Source: CAYGAW01 sp964347945
Lineage (GTDB): Bacteria; Chloroflexota; Anaerolineae; UBA7937; B3-Chlor
NCBI GenBank assembly: GCA_964347945.1
Contig: CAYGAW010000174.1
Coordinates: 1 to 25,862 of the forward strand
Direction: 5' to 3'
DNA: 25,862 nucleotides
Under the pieces are notes generated by a model that searched no databases, was not told the DNA's origin, and was given only the letters and a program-made list of their open reading frames with translations. Below are positions 15,423 to 24,487 of the stretch, piece after piece; the first letter of the stretch is position 1, and each line of letters starts with the position of its first letter. The position numbers were made by a program, and so were the translations under genes.

Positions 15423-16520
15423 TCACAGGAGGCTCTCGTAGAGAGACACTACTCTGTGTATCATGGTTTCGTGGGAGAACTCTTGCACCGCTCGTTGCCT
15501 GCCCTTCTCACCCATCTCCGTTCGCAGTGCCTCATCGCTCAGTAAGCGATTGATGGCCTCGGTGAGGGCACTGGCATCGCGAGCTGGCACTACCAGGCCC
15601 GTTTCGCCGTCAACGTTCACGTAGGAGGTTCCTGTGCCCAGCTCGGTACATACCACCGGCTTGCCACAGGCCATCGCTTCGACTTGTACCAAGCCGAAGG
15701 CTTCGCTGCGGTGAGAAGAGGGGAGTACGAATAGGTCACAGGCTTGATAATAGGCGGGCAAGTCCTCTACGTGCTGACCGACGAAGAAGACCTTGTCCGC
15801 TAGACCCAGTTTGTCTGTGAGGTCCTGCCATTCTTCAGCCATTGGCCCTTCACCTACCACCAGGAGCCGGGCATTCACATGTCTCATCGCTGTGATGAGG
15901 TATTCCAGCCCTTTGTAGTAGCGGAGTATGCCCACGAAGAGTAGCAGAGGAGGATTGTACTTGTTCCTCAGGTCCTTCACTTCCTCTCTTCTGGCTTCCC
16001 GGAAGTGTGCCAGGTCGATCCCCATTGGTATGACCACACACTTGTCCGCTACCTGGCTCAAGTGCGGTGAACTCTGGACATACTGGGGGCTGGTGGCGAT
16101 TATGCGGTCCGCTCTTGCCAGGATGCGCCTGAGAAATGGGCGGTACAGCTTAAGGAGGCTTTTCTGGCGCACGATGTCGCTCTGGTAGGTGATGACCGTT
16201 CTTTGACTGTGACCGAGCATCAGATGGGCCGTCTCTCCCCAGGGGTAAGGGAAGTGCAAGTGGGTGATATCGGGTTTCAAACGTCTCACCCACATGAAGA
16301 GAGCGGAGCTCAGGGGGGTGGAAGCCATGGTGACCAGCCTTCCAGCCTTGATGATCGTGACCCCATTCATGCTCTGGATTTCGGTTGAGTGAGTGCCGCT
16401 GGTGACCAGGACAGTGACTTCCAGTCCCCGTTTCACCGCCCCTTCAGCCAGGATCCTGATATGGTTCTCCATACCTCCCACAACAGGATAATAGTCTTTG
16501 TAGATGTGCAGTATATTCAT
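15423..16520 (-). CDS. Glycosyltransferase family 4 (GT-B fold)
   Basis: A 365-aa protein. The ATG at 16520 has AAAGG 8 nt upstream; longer frames back to 16712 run inside the radical SAM gene. The N-terminal domain begins MNILHIYKDYYPVVGGME, the usual GT4 acceptor-domain start. FVGILRYYKGLEYLI marks the second domain, and HRSEAFGLVQVEAMACGKPVV holds the EX7E motif that binds the donor nucleotide. A VNVDGETGLVVPARD block follows. It is cytosolic or peripheral at the membrane and would transfer a hexose or HexNAc from an NDP-sugar to the growing lipid-linked glycan. The gene follows the radical SAM gene by 29 nt on the same strand. Confidence 0.92.
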   Translation of the reverse strand: MNILHIYKDYYPVVGGMENHIRILAEGAVKRGLEVTVLVTSGTHSTEIQSMNGVTIIKAGRLVTMASTPLSSALFMWVRRLKPDITHLHFPYPWGETAHLMLGHSQRTVITYQSDIVRQKSLLKLYRPFLRRILARADRIIATSPQYVQSSPHLSQVADKCVVIPMGIDLAHFREARREEVKDLRNKYNPPLLLFVGILRYYKGLEYLITAMRHVNARLLVVGEGPMAEEWQDLTDKLGLADKVFFVGQHVEDLPAYYQACDLFVLPSSHRSEAFGLVQVEAMACGKPVVCTELGTGTSYVNVDGETGLVVPARDASALTEAINRLLSDEALRTEMGEKGRQRAVQEFSHETMIHRVVSLYESLL

Positions 16521-16549
16521 GGGTGTGGCCTTTCCCCATCCGGCTGGCG

Positions 16550-17308
16550 CTAGTAGGCTCTCACCTCGATGCCCGTTCTCTCCTGTGAGTTCCGAGCCAA
16601 CCGTTCCAAGGCTTCTCTGGATACTGTCTCTATTCCCTCCGCGGCCACCGGCCGCTCGGTGCTGTATATCTGCACCTTGTCCGGAGATAGCCGAGACAGC
16701 GTGCTCAGCCACGCTTCGTAGGCTTCACCTCTCACGTTCTGGATCTCGCCATCAATGATCAAGCTCTGAATCACGAGTCGTGGCATGGCTGACAGACCGG
16801 CGAGGATCTTCTCCAGCGAGACCCCTGGAGCAGGCCGGTTCACTTGAGCGAATGTCGCGGGATCGCCTGCGTCCAGTTTCATGATCGGGTCATCCAACTG
16901 CTCTATCGCTTCTCTAACATCGGCACGATGGATTCGGGAGGAGTTGGAGAGGATAGCCAGCCTCACACTGGGACACATCCGATCCCTGAGGCGGCGCACC
17001 TCTGCCACGATGTCCGGAAACTCAGGATGCAACGTGGGCTCACCGTTGCCGGAGAAGGTTAGGTAGTCCAGAAGCGGTTGCTGCTGCAAGGCCTCCTCTA
17101 TCCTTCGCAGGACAGTCTCCAGCGATGGGAAGCCTTTGCATCCCTCGACCGCAGCCGCTGGGTTGAAGCTCCCGTATTGGCAGTAGATGCAGTCAAAGGT
17201 GCACAGCTTGCGCTTTGTGGGAAGCAGATTGATGCCCAAGGACCGGCCCAGGCGTCGCGAGTGGATGGGACCGTAGATGACGTCACTCTGTAATTCCAGA
17301 ACAGACAT
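16550..17308 (-). CDS. Radical SAM protein (COG0731-like)
   Basis: A 252-aa protein. The ATG at 17308 has GGAGGAG immediately upstream (17312-17318); a longer frame to 17416 has no such support. The radical SAM CX3CX2C motif is Cys36, Cys40, Cys43 in KLCTFDCIYCQYG. It is preceded by the RSLGINLLPTK segment typical of COG0731 proteins, which are related to the TYW1 wyosine enzymes. The glycine-rich SAM site FSGNGEPTLHPEF and a later KLDAGDPATF block are also present. It would use a 4Fe-4S cluster and SAM; the substrate in bacteria is unknown. It opens the minus-strand run but has no obvious link to glycan synthesis and may only share the transcript. Confidence 0.85.
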   Translation of the reverse strand: MSVLELQSDVIYGPIHSRRLGRSLGINLLPTKRKLCTFDCIYCQYGSFNPAAAVEGCKGFPSLETVLRRIEEALQQQPLLDYLTFSGNGEPTLHPEFPDIVAEVRRLRDRMCPSVRLAILSNSSRIHRADVREAIEQLDDPIMKLDAGDPATFAQVNRPAPGVSLEKILAGLSAMPRLVIQSLIIDGEIQNVRGEAYEAWLSTLSRLSPDKVQIYSTERPVAAEGIETVSREALERLARNSQERTGIEVRAY

Positions 17309-17311
17309 TCT

Positions 17312-17318
17312 CTCCTCC
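17312..17318 (-). promoter_or_regulatory. Ribosome binding site deciding the radical SAM start
   Basis: GGAGGAG on the minus strand ends 3 nt before the ATG at 17308, with the GGAGG core 5 nt away. It supports the 252-aa form over the 288-aa frame. Confidence 0.55.
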
Positions 17319-17362
17319 GTAGGCCAAGCCTCGCTCGCTCTTTCGGGAAATTCCGGCTTGGG

Positions 17363-17392
17363 TTGGTCAATTCGTGATGGATGCGATATAAT
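17363..17392 (+). promoter_or_regulatory. Candidate promoter of the TM1367-like gene
   Basis: A perfect TATAAT at 17387-17392 follows TTGGTC (17363-17368) at 18-nt spacing. Transcription would start near 17399, leaving about 90 nt before the ATG at 17490. The -35 matches only three bases of the consensus. The region is divergent, and no good minus-strand promoter for the radical SAM gene was found beside it. Confidence 0.4.
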
Positions 17393-17489
17393 CCGCGGGT
17401 GCGCATGGTGGACCAAACCCCTTGGAGAACTGCGCGGGATCCATCCCTATCGCCAGGCGTGATTATAGCATAACTCGTAGGGGACGAAA

Positions 17490-17867
17490 ATGGCTCGCCG
17501 AATAGAGATAGAGGTCGGTGATATCAGCGTCCAAGCTGAACTCAAGGATACGGAAACGGCCCAAGCTGTGTGGGACGCACTGCCTATGGAAGGTGTGGCG
17601 AATACCTGGGGCGACGAGATATACTTCTCAATCCCCTTGGCCTTGCCGTTGGAGGCGGGCCAGGAAGTGGTGGAATTGGGCGACCTGGGGTACTGGCCTC
17701 CTGGGAGAGCCTTCTGCATATTCTTTGGTCCCACTCCCTCCAGCACGGGCGACGAAATCCGCCCCGCCAGCGCAGTGAGCATCTTCGGCCGCGTGGCTGG
17801 CAACCCCACAGTATTGAAGGCAGTGAGAGACGGGGCACGGGTCGTTGTGCGGCGAACCGAAGGCTAG
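17490..17867 (+). CDS. Cyclophilin-like fold protein (TM1367 family)
   Basis: A 125-aa protein matching the length and order of blocks that I recall for Thermotoga maritima TM1367: an N-terminal beta strand, then VWDALPMEGVANTWGDEIYF (27-46), VVELGDLGYWPPGRAFCIFFG (64-84), IRPASAVSIFGRV (94-106) and VRDGARVVVRR. The family has a cyclophilin-like beta barrel, but I see no basis for prolyl isomerase activity and no known substrate. No signal peptide or membrane segment is present, so it is probably cytosolic. It stands alone between the divergent glycan run and the atp operon promoter. Confidence 0.85.
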   Translation: MARRIEIEVGDISVQAELKDTETAQAVWDALPMEGVANTWGDEIYFSIPLALPLEAGQEVVELGDLGYWPPGRAFCIFFGPTPSSTGDEIRPASAVSIFGRVAGNPTVLKAVRDGARVVVRRTEG

Positions 17868-17917
17868 GCGATCTGCCTCCCGGAAGTATGTCAGCGTCGA
17901 ATCGGCGCGTCCTTTGC

Positions 17918-17946
17918 TTGACAAGTCTTGCGAACTCAACTAGAAT
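17918..17946 (+). promoter_or_regulatory. Promoter of the ATP synthase operon
   Basis: A perfect TTGACA (17918-17923) and TAGAAT (17941-17946, 5/6) are separated by exactly 17 nt. Initiation near 17953 leaves a leader of about 65 nt before the first gene. It is the best promoter match in the window and fits strong constitutive expression of a housekeeping operon. Confidence 0.75.
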
Positions 17947-18018
17947 ACCGCGGCTTTCACGCAGGACGCGCGGCTCTGACAACACAATCCCTGTGCCATA
18001 TGGTGACGGAGAACGGCC

Positions 18019-18261
18019 ATGTACAAGGGAGTCAATGTACGCCTCTTGGGTTTGGTAGGCCAGGTGGGTTTGACCATGGTCGTTTTCATCCTCATCGGGC
18101 TCGTCGTTGGCATGTGGATCGATGCAAGATTGGATACCTCGCCGACCTTCACATTGGCCTTGATTCTCTTGGGTGTAGGCGGTGGGGCCTGGAGCGCCGC
18201 TCGTCTCATAATGTGGGCTCTTGAGGGGGCGCCGAAGGAATCCCCGGATAGGGAGGACTGA
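18019..18261 (+). CDS. atpZ: AtpZ/AtpI-like F-type ATPase assembly protein
   Basis: An 80-aa protein with two hydrophobic segments (about 9-34 and 43-66) joined by a short loop containing DARLDTSP. This is the AtpZ/AtpI arrangement that commonly heads atp operons. The family assists c-ring assembly or Mg2+ supply; it is not part of the catalytic complex. The short length and two helices favour AtpZ over the four-helix AtpI. The GVGGGAWSAARLI stretch in helix 2 is typical. The ATG follows GGAG 10 nt upstream, and the atpB ATG follows 11 nt after the stop. Confidence 0.8.
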   Translation: MYKGVNVRLLGLVGQVGLTMVVFILIGLVVGMWIDARLDTSPTFTLALILLGVGGGAWSAARLIMWALEGAPKESPDRED

Positions 18262-18272
18262 GGAGGTAGACT

Positions 18273-19256
18273 ATGGACGAAATGATGTCCGATGCGATGA
18301 AACCGGTGATGGGAGAAGAAGGATGCCTGCCTGGATGTATGACTGGTAAGGGGTGTCTTGTCTATATCATCGTCATCGCCATCGCCGTCTTCCTGGCCAT
18401 GAGGTTTCCCGTGGTCATGCCTGAAGTCGCCCTTCCAGCAGAGCCCATCGCCACCATACCCGTCATAGGGTTCACTGTCACAAACAGCTTGCTCGCCACT
18501 TGGCTCACCATGCTGCTCCTGATCGTGGGCTCCATCCTCGTCACGCGCAGGCTGAAAATGGTGCCCAGTGGGCTACAGAACCTGCTGGAATGGGGATTGG
18601 GGGCGTTGTTGGGCCTCTGCGAGAATGTGGGCGGTGAGAGGGGAAGGAAGTTCTTCCCATTGGTGGCCACCATCTTCGTTTTTCTATTGATCTCCAATTG
18701 GATGGGCCTCCTCCCTGGGTTTGCCAGTGTGGGGCTGATCCACCCTGCCCATCACGGGGGCAACCAGGTGGAGACGGTATCCATCCTCGGCACTGACGTC
18801 CACATCTTGACGGCCGAAGAGGTTGGTGAGCATGAGAGCGGGTATACGGTTTTCTCCTTCCTGCGTTCGGCCGCTACCGACTTGAACACCGGGTTAGCTC
18901 TCGCTTTGATCTCCGTGGTGGCGACCCAGGTCATCGGAGTGCAGGCCCTAGGCCTGAGGTATTTCAAGAAGTTCATCAGTTTCGATGACGTGCTAGGTAT
19001 TGTAGTTGGCCCATTAGAATTGGTCAGCGAACTCGCCAAGATCATCTCTTTCTCCTTTCGACTTTTCGGCAACATCTTCGCAGGAGAGGTGCTTCTGGCG
19101 GTGCTGGCCGTCATCGTGCCGTATCTGATCTCCATCCCATTTTACGGGCTGGAGATGTTCGTTGGTTTGATGCAAGCCTTGGTGTTTGGATTCCTTACTT
19201 TGGTCTTCATGTCCATGGCCACCGTGGGCCATGGATCGGAGGGTGAGGAGCACTAG
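18273..19256 (+). CDS. atpB: F-type ATP synthase subunit a
   Basis: A 327-aa protein, long for the family (about 240-290). The ATG follows AGGAGGT. The essential arginine is Arg263 in SFSFRLFGNIFAGE, the stator residue that faces the c-ring. The C-terminal helices with LMQALVFGFLTLVFMSMA are typical. The N-terminus is unusual: before the first helix (about 29-45) it carries Cys18, Cys22 and Cys28 in GCLPGCMTGKGC. A hydrophilic insertion at about 155-190 (VETVSILGTDVHILTAEEVGEHESG) lies between helices. It sits in the membrane and provides the two half-channels for protons. It is followed 34 nt later by atpE. Confidence 0.95.
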   Translation: MDEMMSDAMKPVMGEEGCLPGCMTGKGCLVYIIVIAIAVFLAMRFPVVMPEVALPAEPIATIPVIGFTVTNSLLATWLTMLLLIVGSILVTRRLKMVPSGLQNLLEWGLGALLGLCENVGGERGRKFFPLVATIFVFLLISNWMGLLPGFASVGLIHPAHHGGNQVETVSILGTDVHILTAEEVGEHESGYTVFSFLRSAATDLNTGLALALISVVATQVIGVQALGLRYFKKFISFDDVLGIVVGPLELVSELAKIISFSFRLFGNIFAGEVLLAVLAVIVPYLISIPFYGLEMFVGLMQALVFGFLTLVFMSMATVGHGSEGEEH

Positions 19257-19274
19257 GTCAAGTAAGAACTGAGA

Positions 19275-19282
19275 AAAGGAGG
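19275..19282 (+). promoter_or_regulatory. Strong ribosome binding site for atpE (TTG start)
   Basis: AAAGGAGG lies exactly 8 nt before the TTG at 19291. Near-perfect complementarity to the 16S 3' end probably compensates for the weak start codon of a subunit needed in many copies. Confidence 0.7.
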
Positions 19283-19290
19283 ATCGCAAA

Positions 19291-19530
19291 TTGGCAGCAG
19301 GTGATTTGATAGAGTTCGGTAAGTTGCTGGGTGCAGGCTTGGCTATGGGATTCGGAGCAATAGGTCCGGGCATTGGCATCGGGCTCCTGGGTGCGGGCGC
19401 CATGCACGCCATCGGACGCAATCCCGAGGCCACTGGGCAGATCCAAACCAATATGATATTGGGCATCGTCTTCGCCGAGGCGGTAGCAATTTACGCCCTC
19501 GTTGTTGCCCTGATCATCAAGTTCGTCTGA
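19291..19530 (+). CDS. atpE: F-type ATP synthase subunit c
   Basis: A 79-aa two-helix proteolipid started by TTG. Helix 1 holds the glycine-rich face (GFGAIGPGIGIG, 20-31), the polar loop is GRNPEA (42-47), and helix 2 carries the ion-binding Glu63 in IVFAEAVAIYALV. The glutamine of helix 1 and the serine/threonine next to the glutamate that mark Na+-binding rings are absent (Ile/Gly and Ala instead), so a proton-translocating ring is expected. An oligomeric ring in the membrane rotates against subunit a. A 79-nt gap with a 5-bp hairpin (19542-19559) separates it from atpF. Confidence 0.95.
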   Translation: MAAGDLIEFGKLLGAGLAMGFGAIGPGIGIGLLGAGAMHAIGRNPEATGQIQTNMILGIVFAEAVAIYALVVALIIKFV

Positions 19531-19609
19531 GAAGACACTTCGCGGTCACACGTTACCGCCGACATAGATGGATCAGGCGGCTGCTAGTGAAGTGAAAGGA
19601 GGCAGCTAG

Positions 19610-20104
19610 TTGGAGGGACTAGGAATCAACCTGGGCTACCTGATGTCGCAGATCGTCAACTTTGTTCTGCTGTTCGTCATCCTTCGGGTGTTCCTCTACA
19701 AACCTATTGTGAAGATGCTCGACAATCGTCGGGAGAAGATACGGACTGACATCGAAGAGGCTGACAGGGCGCGAAGCGAGGCGGAAGCGGCCAAGCAGGA
19801 GTATGAGAGACAGCTCGAGCAGGCCAGGGAGGAGCGCCGCTCTATCGTCGCTCAGGCCACAGAGCAGGCTGAGAAGATGAAGGAGGAGATCCTTTCCGAG
19901 GCTCGGGTGGAAGCTGCGGAGATCGTGACCAAGGCTCAGGATGAGATGGAGTTTGAGCGACGACAGGTCTTGCGGCAGGCGCAGGACCAGATAATAGACC
20001 TGGCTCTCGTGGCCGCGGGCAGGGTAGTTGGCGAGTCACTAGATGAGAAGGCTCATCGACGCTTGATCCAGGAGTTCATCGGTGAGGTAGGTGAGCTGCA
20101 GTGA
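19610..20104 (+). CDS. atpF: F-type ATP synthase subunit b
   Basis: A 164-aa protein of usual length. The TTG start has AAAGGAGG 7 nt upstream (19595-19602). A single N-terminal membrane helix (about 8-29, NFVLLFVILRVFLY) is followed by a long, highly charged alpha-helical rod (about 35-140) rich in Glu, Arg, Ala and Gln, which dimerises as the peripheral stalk. The C-terminal part (LALVAAGRVVGESLDEKAHR onward) is the delta-binding end. Its TGA overlaps the GTG of atpH, so b and delta are translationally coupled. It is not fused to delta and not duplicated in this window. Confidence 0.95.
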   Translation: MEGLGINLGYLMSQIVNFVLLFVILRVFLYKPIVKMLDNRREKIRTDIEEADRARSEAEAAKQEYERQLEQAREERRSIVAQATEQAEKMKEEILSEARVEAAEIVTKAQDEMEFERRQVLRQAQDQIIDLALVAAGRVVGESLDEKAHRRLIQEFIGEVGELQ

Positions 20105-20355
20105 CGAATGATACAGAACGCACGTCTGCAAGCCTGAAGGTAAGGATCAGCAGCGCTGTTCCGTTGACTGAGGATGAGCAGGCGGCTCTGCGCGAGAGAC
20201 TGGAAGCTAGATTCAATCAAACTCTGGACGCGCGTTTCGAGGTGGAGCCCTCGCTGCTAGGTGGCGTCGTCGTTCGAGCGGGCGATCAGGTCATCGATGG
20301 GAGCGTGAAGGGCAAGCTGGAAGCGCTGGCGCAGACCGTGGCTCCGTCACGGTGA
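20101..20355 (+). CDS. atpH: F-type ATP synthase subunit delta, C-terminal domain only
   Basis: An 84-aa protein. GTG is the only possible start: in this frame a TGA lies 12 nt upstream. The sequence is the conserved C-terminal part of delta/OSCP: VRISSAVPLTEDEQAAL (14-30), then EPSLLGGVVVRAGDQVIDGS (49-68) and a final helix. Normal delta has about 170-185 aa, with an N-terminal six-helix domain that binds the tips of the alpha subunits. That whole domain is missing. The upstream b gene is of normal length and overlaps by 4 nt (GTGA), and the 136 nt downstream code for nothing recognisable. This is therefore not a split or frameshifted gene within the operon. The remaining half is the b-binding one. 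Confidence 0.88.
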   Translation: MTNDTERTSASLKVRISSAVPLTEDEQAALRERLEARFNQTLDARFEVEPSLLGGVVVRAGDQVIDGSVKGKLEALAQTVAPSR

Positions 20356-20480
20356 CCCTCACCGCCTCGCCGCTGAGTCTGCGGAACACAACAGCGCCTT
20401 CTGCCTTGCAGGGATCTGGATTGGCTCTCGGGTATCGGCGAAGGGTTATCTCTTGCACTAGGAACGCTGTCTGGGAACCG

Positions 20481-20486
20481 AGGAGG
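20481..20486 (+). promoter_or_regulatory. Ribosome binding site deciding the atpA start
   Basis: AGGAGG ends 5 nt before the ATG at 20492. An in-frame GTG at 20486 overlaps this site and is therefore not the start. Confidence 0.65.
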
Positions 20487-20491
20487 TGGTA

Positions 20492-22003
<1,512 letters not shown>

Positions 22004-22081
22004 CTATGGAGTACGAGGGATCAAGGGCAGACGGGTTGTGTTCACCAGTCACCATAAAGAACCGGCTAGCGAGGAACTGAT

Positions 22082-22960
22082 TTGGCTACAGCGCGTGAGA
22101 TACAGAGACGTATTCGCAGTGTGACCAATATCGGCCAAGTCACGCGGGCCATGGAGGCGGTATCTGCCTCCAAGATGAGGCGTGCTCAGGAACGGACCCT
22201 GGCCTCTCGGCCCTATGCAGAAAGGGCGTGGGAGATCCTCACGTATCTTGCCAGCGAACCGGCGGCGGGAAAGGTCCTGCATCCGCTGTTGGAAAAGCGG
22301 ACTGTGACGAACACCGGCCTGCTTCTCATCACGCCCGACCGAGGGTTGTGCGGAGGCCTGCCCACCAATGTCCTGCGCGAGGCGGTGGGGTTCATGAATC
22401 GCGAGCCGAGTGCTGTGCGAATCGTCACTGTTGGACGAAAAGGCTTCGATTTCATGATCCGTCATGGGGCCGATGTCTATGCGGACTTCTCGGGCATGCC
22501 TGACCAGCCTCCACTAGCGGAAATAACGCCTATTGCGCGCTTGGTGATTGATGAGTTCCTGGATGAAACCTTTGATCAGATCTGCATGATCTATGCGCGT
22601 TTTGTCAACACGATGGTTCAGCGTCCGGTCACCAGGCAATTGCTGCCTATCCAGCCGGCCGTCCTTGAGGGTGCCGGGGCGATAACATATACCATCGAAC
22701 CAGACCCTGAAACCGTCTTGAATGAAGTCTTGGAAGGGTTCACGGTATTGCAGATCTATCAGGCTATCCTAGATGCTCAGGCGAGCGAGCATTCGGCGCG
22801 GATGGTGGCTATGCGGGCGGCGTCCGAGAACGCCACAGCCTTGGTGGATGACTTGACCCTGACGTACAACCGGGCTCGCCAGGAAGCTATCACCAAGGAG
22901 TTGCTGGACATCGCAGGAGGCGCCGAGGCGCTGGCTAGAGCCCGAGCGATGGCCGGATAG
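22082..22960 (+). CDS. atpG: F-type ATP synthase subunit gamma
   Basis: A 292-aa protein of usual length, started by TTG with GAGGAA 7 nt upstream. The N-terminal coiled-coil helix contains IRSVTNIGQVTRAMEAVSASKMRRAQ. The Rossmann-like central part has LLITPDRGLCGGLPTN, and the C-terminal helix has HSARMVAMRAASENATALVDDLTLTYNRARQEAITKELLDI. The two terminal helices form the rotating shaft inside the alpha3beta3 hexamer. The usual 'GLCGGLN' is GLCGGLP here, a minor change. It is separated from atpA by 78 nt and from atpD by 60 nt. No premature stop or frameshift is seen. Confidence 0.96.
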   Translation: MATAREIQRRIRSVTNIGQVTRAMEAVSASKMRRAQERTLASRPYAERAWEILTYLASEPAAGKVLHPLLEKRTVTNTGLLLITPDRGLCGGLPTNVLREAVGFMNREPSAVRIVTVGRKGFDFMIRHGADVYADFSGMPDQPPLAEITPIARLVIDEFLDETFDQICMIYARFVNTMVQRPVTRQLLPIQPAVLEGAGAITYTIEPDPETVLNEVLEGFTVLQIYQAILDAQASEHSARMVAMRAASENATALVDDLTLTYNRARQEAITKELLDIAGGAEALARARAMAG

Positions 22961-23020
22961 GATACTGACGCCAGAGCCCAGATCGTGAGTACTGTGCTGT
23001 TCTAGGAGGATGAGATACTG

Positions 23021-24487
23021 ATGGCAGAGAAGGGGACCGGCAGAGTCGTTCAGGTGATCGGGCCTGTGGTGGATGTTGAGTTTCCCCCCGAGCAACTTCC
23101 TGAGATCTACGATGCCGTGGAGATTCCGCAAGACGGCGAAGGGAAGCTGGTATTGGAGGTGCAGCAGCACCTGGGCGATGAGTGGGTACGCTGCTTGGCC
23201 ATGGATTCCACCGATGGTCTGCGTCGTGGCATGGAAGCTATCGCGACTGGGGCGCCGATAACCGTGCCAGTGGGGAAGGCGACGTTGGGGCGTCTGCTCA
23301 ACGTCTTGGGGGAGCCCATCGATCGCCGAGGGCCCGTTGAGGCGGAGGAGCATCGGCCGATTCACCAGCCACCACCGAGCTTCGAAGAGCAGAGCACCAG
23401 CACCGAGGTCTTCGAAACTGGACTGAAGGTGATAGATCTGGTGGCACCCTTCACCAAAGGGGGAAAGACAGGGGTTTTCGGGGGTGCGGGAGTAGGCAAG
23501 ACCGTGGTTATCATGGAGCTCATCCACACCATTGCCACCGAGCATGGTGGCGTATCTGTGTTCTGTGGCATCGGAGAGCGCTCGCGTGAAGGCAATGACC
23601 TATGGTATGAGTTGCAGGAGTCTGGGGTTCTCGACAAGGTCGCTCTGGTGTTCGGCCAGATGAACGAGCCCCCGGGAGTGCGACTCCGCGTGGGACTGAC
23701 CGGGCTGACCATATGCGAGGACTTCCGTGATCAAGGTATGGACGTGCTTCTGTTCATCGACAACATCTTCCGCTTCGTGATGTCCGGATCTGAGGTATCT
23801 GCACTGATGGGGCGGATGCCCAGTGCGGTAGGTTACCAACCAACCCTGGGGACGGAGATGGGCGAGTTGCAGGAGCGCATCACGTCCACCAAGCGGGGTT
23901 CCATCACCTCTTTGCAGGCGGTGTTCGTGCCGGCCGACGACTACTCTGACCCGGCGCCTGTGGCGACGTTTGCTCACCTGGATGCCACCATTGCACTGGA
24001 GCGTTCTATCGCGGAGCAGGGGCTGTATCCGGCAGTCGACCCGCTGGCTTCGACCTCTCGGATCTTGGACCCAAACATCGTGGGGGAGGAGCACTACCAG
24101 GTGGCGAGGGAGGTACAGCGGACGCTACAGAGATACAAGGACTTGAGCGATGTGATCGCCATCCTGGGTGTGGAGGAGTTGAGCGAGGAGGACAAGCTTA
24201 CGGTGGCGAGGGCGCGCAAGATACAGCGCTTCCTCTCGCAGCCGATGTTCGTGGCGGAAGCGTTCACGGGCCGGACGGGAGCGTACGTGCCCATCAAGGA
24301 GACGGTGCGGGGGTTCACGGAGATCCTGGAGGGGAATCATGACGACTTGCCTGAGGGTGCCTTCTTCATGGTGGGCACCATAGACGAGGCGGTGGAGAAG
24401 GCTCGGGAGATGGCGGGTGAGCCGGAGGGTCCGGTGTGTGTGGAGCCTGAAGAAGAGGCTGAGTCAGAGCAAGGTGAAGGTGGATGA
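23021..24487 (+). CDS. atpD: F-type ATP synthase subunit beta (catalytic)
   Basis: A 488-aa protein, slightly longer than usual because of an acidic C-terminal tail. The P-loop is GGAGVGKT (154-161), the catalytic glutamate is Glu190 in GERSREGND, Walker B is LLFIDN with Asp247, and GYQPTLGTEMG is typical. The 'DELSEED' lever reads VEELSEED at about 384-391. Small departures from the common text include FGQMNEPPGVRLRV and FRFVMSGSEVSALMG. After residue 470 the protein ends in a run of glutamates (EPEEEAESEQGEGG). The start follows AGGAGG at 11 nt. Its stop overlaps the atpC ATG (ATGA), coupling beta and epsilon. Confidence 0.97.
   Translation: MAEKGTGRVVQVIGPVVDVEFPPEQLPEIYDAVEIPQDGEGKLVLEVQQHLGDEWVRCLAMDSTDGLRRGMEAIATGAPITVPVGKATLGRLLNVLGEPIDRRGPVEAEEHRPIHQPPPSFEEQSTSTEVFETGLKVIDLVAPFTKGGKTGVFGGAGVGKTVVIMELIHTIATEHGGVSVFCGIGERSREGNDLWYELQESGVLDKVALVFGQMNEPPGVRLRVGLTGLTICEDFRDQGMDVLLFIDNIFRFVMSGSEVSALMGRMPSAVGYQPTLGTEMGELQERITSTKRGSITSLQAVFVPADDYSDPAPVATFAHLDATIALERSIAEQGLYPAVDPLASTSRILDPNIVGEEHYQVAREVQRTLQRYKDLSDVIAILGVEELSEEDKLTVARARKIQRFLSQPMFVAEAFTGRTGAYVPIKETVRGFTEILEGNHDDLPEGAFFMVGTIDEAVEKAREMAGEPEGPVCVEPEEEAESEQGEGG

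Noticed and set aside
16521..16712. Extension of the GT4 gene into the radical SAM gene
   Set aside because: The first 64 residues are low-complexity out-of-frame sequence. The conserved MNILHIY start is at 16520.
19291..19530. Na+-type c-ring
   Set aside because: The helix-1 glutamine and the Ser/Thr beside the helix-2 glutamate that bind Na+ are absent.
20005..20355. Frameshift hiding the N-terminal half of delta
   Set aside because: The upstream sequence is fully used by a normal-length b subunit whose stop overlaps the atpH GTG. No delta-like N-domain is seen in any frame nearby.
20421..20451. Internal promoter before atpA (TTGGCT/TTATCT)
   Set aside because: The spacing is 19 nt and both hexamers are weak.
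20486..20491. GTG at 20486 as the atpA start
   Set aside because: It overlaps the AGGAGG ribosome binding site; the ATG at 20492 is correctly spaced.
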